A DNA stretch of 64,000 nucleotides from Leptodesmis sichuanensis A121. Its GTDB lineage: Bacteria; Cyanobacteriota; Cyanobacteriia; Leptolyngbyales; Leptolyngbyaceae. A program made the position numbers and the translations under genes. Below the pieces are notes generated by a model that had not been told where the DNA came from, searched no databases, and was given only the letters and a program-made list of their open reading frames with translations. Of this stretch, positions 9,832-18,382 are shown one piece after another. The stretch's first letter is position 1; each line of letters begins with the position of its first letter. Location of the stretch: assembly GCF_021379005.1 (NCBI RefSeq), contig NZ_CP075171.1:1302001-1366000 (forward strand). Direction: 5' to 3'.

Positions 9832-9866
9832 GAGATCGAGGATCGGGGATTGGGGCTTGGGGATAC

Positions 9867-10490
9867 ATGATTGGGTATCTGAAGGGGACGATCGCCAGCA
9901 TTCAGAAGCATGGGAATCGGGTGGTGCTGACGCTGGATGTGAATCAGGTGGGGTACGATGTGCAGATCGTGCCGCGCTTGTTGATGCAGTTGCCTGCGCT
10001 GGGGGAGTTGGTGCAGATCTTTACTCATCTGCAATTGCGGGAAGATCAAATGACGTTGTTCGGCTTTGGGACGGCGGCAGAGCGGGATTTATTCCGGCAG
10101 TTGGTGAGTGTCAGTGGGATTGGGCCGCAACTGGCGGTGGCGTTGCTGGATACCCTGGGGTTGCAGGATCTGGTGCAGGCGATCGTCGCAGGCAATACCC
10201 GCGCTCTGGCCAAAACGCCAGGAGTGGGCAGCAAAACAGCAGAACGAATTGCGCTGGAATTGCGATCGAAGCTGGCAGAATGGCGACAGCAGGCTGGGGT
10301 AATTCCGGTTCCAGCCGCAGGGCCAGCGTTGAGTATTCAGGAAGATGTAGAAATGACATTGCTGGCACTGGGCTATACCAACAGTGAGATTGCTCAAGCC
10401 CTGGAGGCCGTGGGTCAGAGTACGGCCCTCTCAAAGCGGGAGGATCCGGAGGAGTGGATTCGGGAGGCGATCGCCTGGTTGAGTCGATAA
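9867..10490 (+). CDS. ruvA: Holliday junction branch migration protein RuvA
   Basis: 207 residues. RuvA tetramers bind four-way junctions and load the RuvB motor. The N-terminal OB fold (MIGYLKGTIASIQ), the two helix-hairpin-helix motifs (VSGIGPQLAVALLD near 78-91 and TPGVGSKTAERIALELR near 113-129) and the C-terminal RuvB-binding domain (about 155-207) are all in order. The gene lies close behind the PBP gene and upstream of rpsO. Confidence 0.95.
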   Translation: MIGYLKGTIASIQKHGNRVVLTLDVNQVGYDVQIVPRLLMQLPALGELVQIFTHLQLREDQMTLFGFGTAAERDLFRQLVSVSGIGPQLAVALLDTLGLQDLVQAIVAGNTRALAKTPGVGSKTAERIALELRSKLAEWRQQAGVIPVPAAGPALSIQEDVEMTLLALGYTNSEIAQALEAVGQSTALSKREDPEEWIREAIAWLSR

Positions 10491-10581
10491 GGCAGAAGCA
10501 AAAAGGCAAAGGGATTGCTTTAGCTCTAACCTGCTGCTCCCTATTTTTCTAACTGGGTCATGGAAGTCACGGAATAACACC

Positions 10582-10609
10582 TTGAACTCCCGAATCCCTA
10601 TGGTATGAT
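10582..10609 (+). promoter_or_regulatory. Sigma70-type promoter candidate for rpsO
   Basis: TTGAAC (10582-10587) and TATGAT (10604-10609) are separated by 16 bases, close to the housekeeping consensus. Transcription would start near 10616, leaving a leader of about 37 bases before the rpsO ATG. Confidence 0.55.
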
Positions 10610-10652
10610 TAGAGACTGCTGACTTGATGAAGATAGGAAGTTTATACCGCTC

Positions 10653-10922
10653 ATGGCTCTGCTGCAACAGCGCAAACAAGAACTGATTTCGGAATACCAA
10701 ATCCACGAAACGGATACTGGATCCGCCGATGTACAAGTTGCGATGCTGACCGAACGCATCAACCGCCTCAGTGAACACCTGAGAGGCAACAAAAAAGACC
10801 ACTCCTCTCGCATGGGCTTGCTGAAGATGATCGGTCAACGCAAGCGCTTGCTGGCCTATATCCAGAAGCAAGACCGCGATCGCTACAAAGCTTTGATCGG
10901 TAGATTGGGAATTCGCGGTTAA
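10653..10922 (+). CDS. rpsO: 30S ribosomal protein S15
   Basis: 89 residues, the usual S15 length. It binds the central domain of 16S rRNA. Family landmarks are [22 protein letters not shown] (split by the conserved helix turn) and [22 protein letters not shown] purine-rich ATAGGAAG precedes the ATG, and a near-consensus promoter lies about 45 bases upstream. The PAM68-like gene begins 17 bp after the stop, suggesting a two-gene transcript joining translation and photosystem assembly. Confidence 0.97.
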   Translation: MALLQQRKQELISEYQIHETDTGSADVQVAMLTERINRLSEHLRGNKKDHSSRMGLLKMIGQRKRLLAYIQKQDRDRYKALIGRLGIRG

Positions 10923-10939
10923 TTCAGGAACGGCACACT

Positions 10940-11521
10940 ATGGCATCGGACTCCCGGCAGGCTAAAGGCAACAGCAAGCAAGGCAATAGCCCCAAAAGTG
11001 ATACCAAAGGCTTTTCCAAGGACAGTACTCCTGAGCAGAAGTCTCGGCTGCCCTTTGAGCCTGCCCAGAATCGCAAAAAAGCTCCCAAAAAAGCCGCTCC
11101 AGCAGCGGCTTCCAGCCAAAATAATGCTGGACAATCAGCCAAGCCGGATGGCTCTCAGGGGAAAGGTGCGGCGGCTGAGAAAGGTGTCACTCGGAAAGCG
11201 GCAACGGGTATTCCTGAAGTCATCACCAAACGGATGACCCGCCGTATGGCCTTCTTTTGTGGCATCCCTACAACAATGGGAATGTTGACGTTTGTGGTGA
11301 GCTACATCATCGTCAGCCAGCATCTCTTTAAGTTGCCGACGGTCGCTGTCTTTCTGGTCAGTCTGGGTTGTTTTGGGCTGGGAGTTTTGGGCCTCAGCTA
11401 CGGTGCCCTATCTGCCTCCTGGGATGAAGATCGCCTGGGAAGTTGGCTGGGCTGGGGCGAGTTTCGCGTCAATTTTGGTCGGACTGTGGAATCCTGGCGC
11501 ACTGCCAAACAGAAAAATTAA
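10940..11521 (+). CDS. PAM68 family photosystem II assembly protein
   Basis: 193 residues. The first 95 are hydrophilic, Lys/Ser/Ala-rich and probably disordered; two membrane helices follow (about 104-127 and 132-155), and the tail SASWDEDRLGSWLGWGEF is the family hallmark (DUF3464/PAM68). In plants and Synechocystis, PAM68 assists D1/CP47 handling during photosystem II assembly near the thylakoid membrane. It sits immediately behind rpsO. Confidence 0.9.
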   Translation: MASDSRQAKGNSKQGNSPKSDTKGFSKDSTPEQKSRLPFEPAQNRKKAPKKAAPAAASSQNNAGQSAKPDGSQGKGAAAEKGVTRKAATGIPEVITKRMTRRMAFFCGIPTTMGMLTFVVSYIIVSQHLFKLPTVAVFLVSLGCFGLGVLGLSYGALSASWDEDRLGSWLGWGEFRVNFGRTVESWRTAKQKN

Positions 11522-11584
11522 GGCTTCCGTTAATAGACACTCGATTCGTTTTTCTCTACTCACCCATCATTAAGGATAAGCAGC

Positions 11585-12646
11585 ATGATTGTAGTCATGA
11601 AAGTGGGTTCGCCCGAAGCTGAAGTGACTCGTCTGACGGAAGAGTTTGCCAGTTGGGGGCTTAGCCCGGAAAAGATTGTTGGCAAGCATAAGGTCGTGAT
11701 TGGTCTGGTTGGGGAAACGGTTGACTTAGATCCGCTGCAGATTCAGGAAGCCAGTCCCTGGATTGAAGAAGTACTGCGGGTTGAGAAGCCTTACAAGCGG
11801 GCCAGCCGGGAGTATCGGCATGGGGAACCCAGTGAGGTTATAGTTCCCACCCCCAATGGCCCCGTCTACTTTGGTGAACATCACTCGATCGTGGTTGTGG
11901 CAGGCCCTTGTTCGGTGGAAAACGAGGCCATGATTGTGGAAACGGCTCAACGGGTGAAAGCAGCAGGAGCAAAGTTTCTCCGGGGAGGAGCTTTTAAGCC
12001 GCGCACCTCTCCCTATGCATTTCAGGGACATGGAGAAAGTGCCCTGGGTCTGCTGGCAAGAGCGCGGCAAGAGAGTGGCCTGGGGATCATTACAGAACTA
12101 ATGGATGCTGCCGACCTGGAGCCGCTGGCAGAAGTGGCGGATGTGATTCAGATTGGTGCCCGGAATATGCAGAATTTTTCCCTGCTGAAAAAAGTCGGCG
12201 CACAGGACAAACCCATTCTGTTGAAGCGGGGGATGTCAGCCACGATCGAAGAATGGCTAATGGCCGCAGAGTACATCCTGGCCGCAGGCAACCCGAATGT
12301 AATTCTCTGTGAGCGAGGAATTCGTACCTTCGATAGCAAGTACACTCGTAACACCCTGGATCTGGCGGCGATTCCGGTGCTTCGCCAGTTGACTCACCTG
12401 CCGATCATGATTGATCCCAGCCACGGAACCGGCAAATGGGAATACGTACCCTCGATGGCCGCCGCCTCTATTGCCGCAGGTGCCGACTCTTTGATGATTG
12501 AGGTTCATCCCAATCCCAAAAAAGCCCTATCGGATGGGCCGCAGTCCCTCACACCCGATCGCTTCGATCTGCTGATGCAAGAATTAGCGGTAATCGGCAA
12601 TGCAATGGGCCGCTGGGCAACTGAACCCGCCATGACTCCGGTCTAA
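11585..12646 (+). CDS. aroF: 3-deoxy-7-phosphoheptulonate synthase, type I-beta
   Basis: 353 residues. Condenses PEP and erythrose 4-phosphate to DAHP, the entry step of the shikimate pathway. Residues 1-70 form the ferredoxin-like regulatory domain of the I-beta class (MIVVMKVGSPEAEVTRL). The barrel follows with G107-P-C-S110, KPRTSPYAFQG (142-152), LKRGMSAT and DPSHGTGK. The N-terminal domain suggests allosteric control by aromatic end products, as known for related enzymes. The ATG has a weak AAGGATAAGCAGC leader. Confidence 0.95.
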   Translation: MIVVMKVGSPEAEVTRLTEEFASWGLSPEKIVGKHKVVIGLVGETVDLDPLQIQEASPWIEEVLRVEKPYKRASREYRHGEPSEVIVPTPNGPVYFGEHHSIVVVAGPCSVENEAMIVETAQRVKAAGAKFLRGGAFKPRTSPYAFQGHGESALGLLARARQESGLGIITELMDAADLEPLAEVADVIQIGARNMQNFSLLKKVGAQDKPILLKRGMSATIEEWLMAAEYILAAGNPNVILCERGIRTFDSKYTRNTLDLAAIPVLRQLTHLPIMIDPSHGTGKWEYVPSMAAASIAAGADSLMIEVHPNPKKALSDGPQSLTPDRFDLLMQELAVIGNAMGRWATEPAMTPV

Positions 12647-12654
12647 GCAAGAGC

Positions 12655-12693
12655 AAAGTATGCAGAGAATAATAAAGTATACGGAGAATAATT
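12655..12693. repeat. Two-copy direct repeat after aroF
   Basis: Two adjacent near-identical units of about 19 bases, AAAGTATGCAGAGAATAATA and AAAGTATACGGAGAATAATT, lie directly behind the aroF stop. Their role is unknown. Confidence 0.5.
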
Positions 12694-12704
12694 TTTAGCG
12701 TTTG

Positions 12705-12801
12705 TTATATGAAGTCCGCTTGATTAGTGATTGCATCCCCCGTAGGGACAAGCAGCCGCTCACCCATATAAAGAGTAATCATATAAGCGGATTTCATATA
12801 A
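12705..12801. repeat. MITE-like element with inverted ends
   Basis: TATATGAAGTCCGCTT (12705-12720) is matched by AAGCGGATTTCATATA at the other end (about 12786-12801), 15 of 16 bases complementary, around 65 bp of non-coding DNA. It fills the gap between the convergent aroF and SbcC-like genes. It could also work as a bidirectional hairpin. No second copy was seen in this window. Confidence 0.5.
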
Positions 12802-12820
12802 GCCCTACACAGGAATACGC

Positions 12821-15580
12821 CTATCCTTCTCGCTCGACCACGATAATATTTTCTGTGATTTTCTCAAATGTGTCGTCATGGCTGATTACAAACAGTTGAC
12901 GGAAGGTTTTGATATTGGCGATCGCTTCGGCCAGATGTTCTCGTCGTGCTCTGTCCATATTGGTGGTGGGTTCGTCGAAAAAGGCGATATCAATGTCGGC
13001 CAGCACTTTCAGCAGGGCGAGGCGCACGGCTAAAGCGGCGCACATTTGCTCCCCGCCAGAGAGATTTACAAATCGCCGTTGGTGGGCGCTTTCCTGAATC
13101 AGGATCTCGTAATCCCGCGTCCATTGCAGACTAACATTAGAGCGGTTGAGCAACTCCCGGAAGAGTTTATCGGCTTCCCGTGAAATAGTCTGGATGTAGC
13201 GTTCCGTAATCCGGGGGCCAGCTTCTTTGTAGGCTTTGCGGGCGAATTTAATAAATCGCTCGGTTTTGCGTTTTTGCTCTAGCTGGGTCTGAGCCTCGGT
13301 GAGTTTTGCTTGCAGGGCAGCTAATCGCAGGAGTTGCTGTTCCAGTTCCTCCAGGTATTTCAGCATATCCGGCAGTCGGGCACTCAGCGCAATGGTTTGA
13401 TCTTTAGTTTCCTGGTAAGCCTGTTGCACGGTTTGGAAGTAGTCCGGGTCAAAAGTCTGACGCAAGCGATCGCGTTCGGCACTTAAATCCTGCTGTTGCT
13501 GCTCTAATGCCTGCAACTCGGCGATCGCGTCCTGCACTTGCTGGTGTTTTTGCTTGCGAGAATTGGCAACTTCTCGATTTTTGACGTAAATTTCGTAAGC
13601 CTCTCGATGGGCGGCTCGTAAAGCCTGCTGGGTTTGAATTTGCTCAGAAAGGTGGCCGAATTCAGATAATTGTTGATTCAGTTGAGCGATCGCCTGTTCA
13701 ATCTCGCTACAGGCGGCCCAAACTGCCATCATCTGAGCTTTCAATGCCGCTTCCTGGTGTAACTCTTCCTGGCGCAACCGCAGTCGTCCCCTGGGATTGT
13801 CCAGGTGTGTTAATTCTTCGGCCAATTGAGCGTACTTATCTTGTAAAACAGGCTCTTCTGCTAGTTGGGTTTGCAATTGGGTCAGACTGCTCTGCAATTC
13901 AGCCATTTCCGTCTCAAGCTGACTCTGATCCGTCAGCCAACGATCGAGGTTGGCATACCTGGTCTGATATTGACGCGCCGTTTGCAGTCGAGTCTGCACC
14001 TGTTGTAAGTGATGAGTCAGGGTTTCGGGAGAAGTTTGTGCGGTTAAATCAGCCAGAATCTCGTCCAGTGCAGCGTGCATCTGTTTTTGCCAGGATTGCC
14101 CACTCTCCAGAACCGTGAGAATTTCTGCCAGCGCTGAACTCCATAAGGGAACAGCCTTTTGTAATTCTTTGACGGTTTTTTTGGCCTGTTGGATCTGGGC
14201 CAGGAAGCGATCGCCTGCGGTCTGGGATTGCTGCCAGAGATGCCGCAGATCGGTTTCAAACTGAGTCGCGGCGGCAATTCGGCTGAGTTGTTCCTGATAG
14301 CGGTGCTGTTGCTGTTCCAGGTCAGGAATTTCTGCGATCGCAGGTTGCAACGCTTGCAATTCTTGAATCTGCTGCCCAACTTGAGCATGGCGAACCTGCA
14401 GTTGGTTCAGCCGTTTTTCTCGTTCTTGCAGTGTTTGCCGCAAGATAGTGAAACTCTGTAACTGCTGACTAACAGTTTGCTGAATCGTCTCCAGTTGCAT
14501 TTGCCGCTGAGCCAGCGGTTCTAAGTGCTGAATCTCCTGAGCCGCCTCCGTTAAACGGTTCAATTGCAGCGTCAATTTGGTGCGTTCCTGGTGGCGATCA
14601 CTCAATCGTTCTTCCTGCTGCCGCTGTTGGCGTTGCAATGTCTCGGCAAGACTACGCTGTTGTTCCAGTTCCCGCAGGGTGGCATCAGCCTGCTGCACAA
14701 TCTGGTAAGATTCCCGATTTTTGGTACAAATAGCAGCGGCAGCTTCTGCCGTTTCCAGATCTTTCTGTAATCGCTCTAAGTGTTTGGCTTGGCTTTGCAG
14801 ACGAGGTTGGAGTTGGGTGAGGTGCAGGTCGAGTTGTTGCGATCGAGCCGCCAAACTACTCAATTCGTCCCGTTCCCGTTGCAGGTCGGCTAATCGTTGC
14901 TGGGCCTGTTGCAAATTAGCCTGCACCTGTTCAATCTCCTGCCGCTGTTCCAGATGCTTTTGATGCAGCCCTTCTAGTTCCTGCAGGTCAGCCTGATACC
15001 GGGCAATCTCTTTTTCCAAATCCTCCACCTGTGTCTTGGCATACTTTTCCAGGTCTGCCAATTTTTTCCAGGTGTGCTGATATTCTTCAACTTTCAGGAT
15101 TTTGTCGAAAATGGCTTTGCGCCGCTCCTTCGTCAGCAGAAAATCAGCGGCAAAAGTACCCTGAGGGACACCGATCGTGCTGGAAAAAAGCTGACTTAAA
15201 TCCGTTCCTGGTGAAACCCCCAAATGTTGCCGCAACCAGGGCAGTACTTCCTCTTTAATTCGGTTGTAGGGCAGGCGTTCCTTAAGCTGCGGATCGTATA
15301 GCGTATAACTTTTGGTAGTACAGCGATGAACTTCATAGGTGCGCCCATCCCGATTGGAAACAAAGGCAATTTGCACCTGGGCACTGCCGGATCCGTTGCG
15401 AATTAAATCCTCTTTGGTGTAATCGCCAGAATAGTCAAATAAGACCCAGGCGATCGCTTCCAGAATACTGGTCTTGCCCGCTCCATTCTCGCCACAGATC
15501 GCATTTGTACCCGGTTGAAAGACAAAGTGGCGATCGCTGTGGGATTTGAAGTTCTTCAGCGTAACCGAGAGAATTTCCAT
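12821..15580 (-). CDS. SbcC/Rad50-like SMC-family ATPase, without zinc-hook motif
   Basis: 919 residues. The ATPase head halves are at the ends: Walker A G30-E-N-G-A-G-K-T37, the ABC signature LSGGEQMCAALAVRLAL near 840, and Walker B IDIAFFDEPT. Between them lies about 600 residues of Gln/Glu/Leu-rich antiparallel coiled coil. The best match is the SbcC subunit of the SbcCD nuclease, which processes hairpins and double-strand ends. The CxxC hook that normally joins two SbcC/Rad50 coils is absent: the only cysteines are isolated, and no SbcD phosphoesterase gene lies nearby. It may be a divergent SbcC or an SMC-like ATPase with another partner. Confidence 0.8.
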   Translation of the reverse strand: MEILSVTLKNFKSHSDRHFVFQPGTNAICGENGAGKTSILEAIAWVLFDYSGDYTKEDLIRNGSGSAQVQIAFVSNRDGRTYEVHRCTTKSYTLYDPQLKERLPYNRIKEEVLPWLRQHLGVSPGTDLSQLFSSTIGVPQGTFAADFLLTKERRKAIFDKILKVEEYQHTWKKLADLEKYAKTQVEDLEKEIARYQADLQELEGLHQKHLEQRQEIEQVQANLQQAQQRLADLQRERDELSSLAARSQQLDLHLTQLQPRLQSQAKHLERLQKDLETAEAAAAICTKNRESYQIVQQADATLRELEQQRSLAETLQRQQRQQEERLSDRHQERTKLTLQLNRLTEAAQEIQHLEPLAQRQMQLETIQQTVSQQLQSFTILRQTLQEREKRLNQLQVRHAQVGQQIQELQALQPAIAEIPDLEQQQHRYQEQLSRIAAATQFETDLRHLWQQSQTAGDRFLAQIQQAKKTVKELQKAVPLWSSALAEILTVLESGQSWQKQMHAALDEILADLTAQTSPETLTHHLQQVQTRLQTARQYQTRYANLDRWLTDQSQLETEMAELQSSLTQLQTQLAEEPVLQDKYAQLAEELTHLDNPRGRLRLRQEELHQEAALKAQMMAVWAACSEIEQAIAQLNQQLSEFGHLSEQIQTQQALRAAHREAYEIYVKNREVANSRKQKHQQVQDAIAELQALEQQQQDLSAERDRLRQTFDPDYFQTVQQAYQETKDQTIALSARLPDMLKYLEELEQQLLRLAALQAKLTEAQTQLEQKRKTERFIKFARKAYKEAGPRITERYIQTISREADKLFRELLNRSNVSLQWTRDYEILIQESAHQRRFVNLSGGEQMCAALAVRLALLKVLADIDIAFFDEPTTNMDRARREHLAEAIANIKTFRQLFVISHDDTFEKITENIIVVEREG

Positions 15581-15859
15581 ACAGTTTGTTATCCGTCATT
15601 CGTCGCAAGTAGAGCAGGCACAAGGGAAAAAACAGGGACGAGTGAAGACCAGAGTATATCAGGTTTGCTTCTACTTAAATAGTACAGGGGAATTACTTGC
15701 CTGGATTAGCTCTCTTGTTGGTGTCGCACATCTGTTGTTTTTGTTGGTCAAGATGTTCCGCTGAAACGTCTCTATGGGATACTACCCTTTTGGTTCACTA
15801 GATCTACTGAACTAGATCGGATAGATTTAAGGTTGAAGCGTAGATAAAGTTTGTTTTGA

Positions 15860-16474
15860 ATGCCCGTTCAGGTCAAAGATGAGTTGATTCCTCGCAGTCT
15901 GATGTTGCTGTGTCTGGGAACGGCAGTTTCGCTAGCGATCGTCCAGTGGGGTGGGGTGATTCCTCGTTCCAGTCGCCAACCTGTGGGAATTGTACGGGCA
16001 GACCATCAATCTGTGACTGTCACAACCCCCCCCTCCCCTCCCCCGATGGCATCTCCCCAACCCGTCAGCACGACAGTTCCTGAATCGGGAATGCGGTTAG
16101 TGGTGAAGTTGAGCGATCGTCACGTCTATCTGTACAAAGACAATAAAGCTCTGAACCAGTATCCGTTAGCGGTGGGTCAGGATGGTTGGGAAACACCCAC
16201 CGGAATTCATCAGGTTTTAGATAAGGAGCAGAACCCAGCCTGGATTCACCCGATTACGGGAGTGGAAACCCCACCAGGGCCAGATAACCCTCTGGGAAAA
16301 GCCTGGATTGGCTTCTGGACAGATGGCAAAACTGAAATAGGCTTCCATGGTACCAACCAGGAAGAACTCATTGGTCAGGCTGTTTCCCACGGTTGCCTGC
16401 GAATGCGAAATGAGGATATTGAAGATTTATATGCCCAGGTCGATGTGGGAACTCCGGTGATTGTAGAACCGTGA
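15860..16474 (+). CDS. L,D-transpeptidase (YkuD family)
   Basis: 204 residues. Makes 3-3 peptidoglycan cross-links or attaches proteins to peptidoglycan. An N-terminal membrane anchor (about 12-34) is followed by a Pro-rich linker (55-75) and the YkuD domain with H163 (GFHGT) and the S176-H-G-C179-L-R-M active site. The VGQDGWETPTGIHQV segment is typical of cyanobacterial members. It stands alone between the SbcC-like and ComFB-type genes; no SD-like purine tract is obvious upstream. Confidence 0.93.
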   Translation: MPVQVKDELIPRSLMLLCLGTAVSLAIVQWGGVIPRSSRQPVGIVRADHQSVTVTTPPSPPPMASPQPVSTTVPESGMRLVVKLSDRHVYLYKDNKALNQYPLAVGQDGWETPTGIHQVLDKEQNPAWIHPITGVETPPGPDNPLGKAWIGFWTDGKTEIGFHGTNQEELIGQAVSHGCLRMRNEDIEDLYAQVDVGTPVIVEP

Positions 16475-16526
16475 AGCGGTTGACGTGGCTGTCGCCGAAA
16501 TCCAACAGTGCTACCCAAACTCCTGA

Positions 16527-16560
16527 CTTGGGTGGCAGTCCCCCACCCCCCTCCAGAAGG
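16527..16560 (+). repeat. G/C-run repeat, short copy
   Basis: CTTGGGTGGCAG followed by C runs and CTCCAGAAGG. The ends match the element at 4663-4732 in reverse orientation, with the middle missing. Confidence 0.45.
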
Positions 16561-16659
16561 ATTCAACGGTGATCCGTTTAAGACCCTGGTAGAACTCATT
16601 AAGCGGTTGAGCCTCAATCTGTTGCATCCCACCGGCCAGCCCTAATCGTCAATCCAAAA

Positions 16660-17208
16660 TCAACCTGCTGGTGCCCCTTGTTCATAGTTGGGTGCATAGG
16701 CTTGCAACAGAGCACTTACCTGGGTCAGGATTTCGTCGCCAGAACTCTTGCCGATCGCCTGCCGTTCTGGGAAGAATTCGGGCCGATCCAGGTTACGGGC
16801 GATCGCTTCGCCTACTTGTTGAGCAATCAGAGCTTGCAAGTCCTCTTTGGCTCGTTGTCGTTGATAGTTGGCCCCTTCTTCCGTCGTGGCATACAGGGGG
16901 GGGAGGCGATTCAGGGCATAGGCCGCAATGTCGCCCAGATCCAGGGTGCGATCGCTGGTGGCTTCAATTTCGGCAACGCGGGCAATGGCCTCCGTTAAGA
17001 CCAGTTCTTCCATCACGTTAATGAACTGCTTCCGGGGAACGGCCACCACTTCCCCCGTTAACAGGGCACCCATGAGTCGATCGAGGGCCATATACTCTTC
17101 GATCGACAACTCCGAGGCGGTATCACAGATGCGTCCCACCTCTGCCTCCATTGCTGGGGTCAGATACCCGTCCTGCAGAGCCTGTTCCACAATCTTTTCG
17201 ATGCTCAT
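16660..17208 (-). CDS. ComFB-domain protein (CdgR-type c-di-GMP receptor candidate)
   Basis: 182 residues. The ComFB domain covers about 60-150, with NVMEELVLTEAI and DLGDIAAYALNRLPPLYATT as diagnostic stretches. Cyanobacterial ComFB proteins (CdgR in Anabaena) bind c-di-GMP and influence cell size; the domain is named after a Bacillus late-competence protein. The frame is open for 19 codons further upstream, but GGAGG (17213-17217) sits four bases before the ATG at 17206-17208, which settles the start. A c-di-GMP cyclase gene lies about 9 kb away at 25626. Confidence 0.85.
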   Translation of the reverse strand: MSIEKIVEQALQDGYLTPAMEAEVGRICDTASELSIEEYMALDRLMGALLTGEVVAVPRKQFINVMEELVLTEAIARVAEIEATSDRTLDLGDIAAYALNRLPPLYATTEEGANYQRQRAKEDLQALIAQQVGEAIARNLDRPEFFPERQAIGKSSGDEILTQVSALLQAYAPNYEQGAPAG

Positions 17209-17212
17209 AGAG

Positions 17213-17217
17213 CCTCC
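17213..17217 (-). promoter_or_regulatory. Ribosome binding site deciding the ComFB start
   Basis: GGAGG on the minus strand, four bases before the ATG at 17206-17208. It excludes the longer reading frame that begins 57 bases upstream. Confidence 0.8.
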
Positions 17218-17392
17218 GTACACCTCTTCCCTGTTATGAATGATCTGATTCTTATACATAACCATTGAAACATGGTGCCCCAGATTGACCTGATTGCACC
17301 ACTGGAATTAACAGCTTGCAGAAAAACTTATAGAAAGGGAGAATTTGGGACAATAAATCAATATTTCTCAAACCCCCATGGTACCGCATGGC

Positions 17393-18247
17393 TCACTCAA
17401 ATCCTTTATTCAGCCAGGGAGCGGGATCAACCGACAATCCGTTCACATAGAGTCCCCAATGTAAATGCGGCCCGGTGACTCCTCCGGTGGCTCCCACTGC
17501 CCCGATTACCTGTCCCGCCTGGACAAAATCCCCCTCCTTTACCTTAATCTGGCTGAGGTGCAGGTAAATGGTCGTTACACCCTGACCATGGTCGATGCCG
17601 ATCGTATTGCCATGTAGCTTAAATCCTTGTGCAACTCGGCCAATCAAAGCCACCCTGCCAGGAGCCGCAGCCACTACAGGAGATCCGGTAGCTCCGGCAT
17701 AGTCCACACCCCGATGGTAATAATCCTTGGCGAACACTCCATTATAGTAGCGACGAATGCCATACCCCGATGTCAGTGGCCCCCGATTGGGACGAACAAA
17801 CGGGCCGCGCCACAATTTCTCCGGTGTCACCAGTTTTTTGAACGCCTCTACCTGGTCAAACTCATAATCTGTCCCATCACTGCCCTTGCCAGAAAGCCAG
17901 ATGGATTGAGTGGGAAACTTGCGATCGCCCAGCTTCACCGTCACCTCTTTAGTCTCACCGCCTCCAGTCACCTGAATTGTTAATGGGCCGGGCTTGTCCA
18001 GGGGAGTTGTGGGCACCAGGGCGCGAAATTGATTACTCCCAACCGGAAATGTTTGCACAGTTTGTTGATTGATGGAAACTTGGGGAGCCGTACTGATAGT
18101 TGGATTATCGTACTGAACCGTCAGTCGTAAGGTATCCCCCAACTTAGGGTTCGTCGGCGTAACGTTGACCTGAAGCGCCAGCACAGGAGCCAGAGGAGCT
18201 AGAGCGATCGTCAGTCCTACAACAGGAGACAAAATCTGAAAGGTCAT
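17393..18247 (-). CDS. M23 family metallopeptidase, exported
   Basis: 284 residues with a signal peptide (hydrophobic 8-25, cleavage after ALA). Residues 26-105 form an Ig-like beta domain, and the LytM/M23 domain covers about 165-275, with H and D ligands in YYHRGVDYAG and the GPHLHWGLYV motif. Such enzymes cut peptidoglycan stem peptides in the periplasm. The gene is monocistronic by spacing, with the P450 gene read divergently 135 bp away. Confidence 0.92.
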   Translation of the reverse strand: MTFQILSPVVGLTIALAPLAPVLALQVNVTPTNPKLGDTLRLTVQYDNPTISTAPQVSINQQTVQTFPVGSNQFRALVPTTPLDKPGPLTIQVTGGGETKEVTVKLGDRKFPTQSIWLSGKGSDGTDYEFDQVEAFKKLVTPEKLWRGPFVRPNRGPLTSGYGIRRYYNGVFAKDYYHRGVDYAGATGSPVVAAAPGRVALIGRVAQGFKLHGNTIGIDHGQGVTTIYLHLSQIKVKEGDFVQAGQVIGAVGATGGVTGPHLHWGLYVNGLSVDPAPWLNKGFE

Positions 18248-18382
18248 AAGCAGAGGTAGAGTGGATAGTGAATAGAAAATGATCAGGTGACGGAATAAGG
18301 GAGACGGGGTAACCGCTTCGCATTTTATCCCACCCTTTCCCCCTCTCGTTACTCCTTCACCCCTTCACCCCACCACCTCGTC

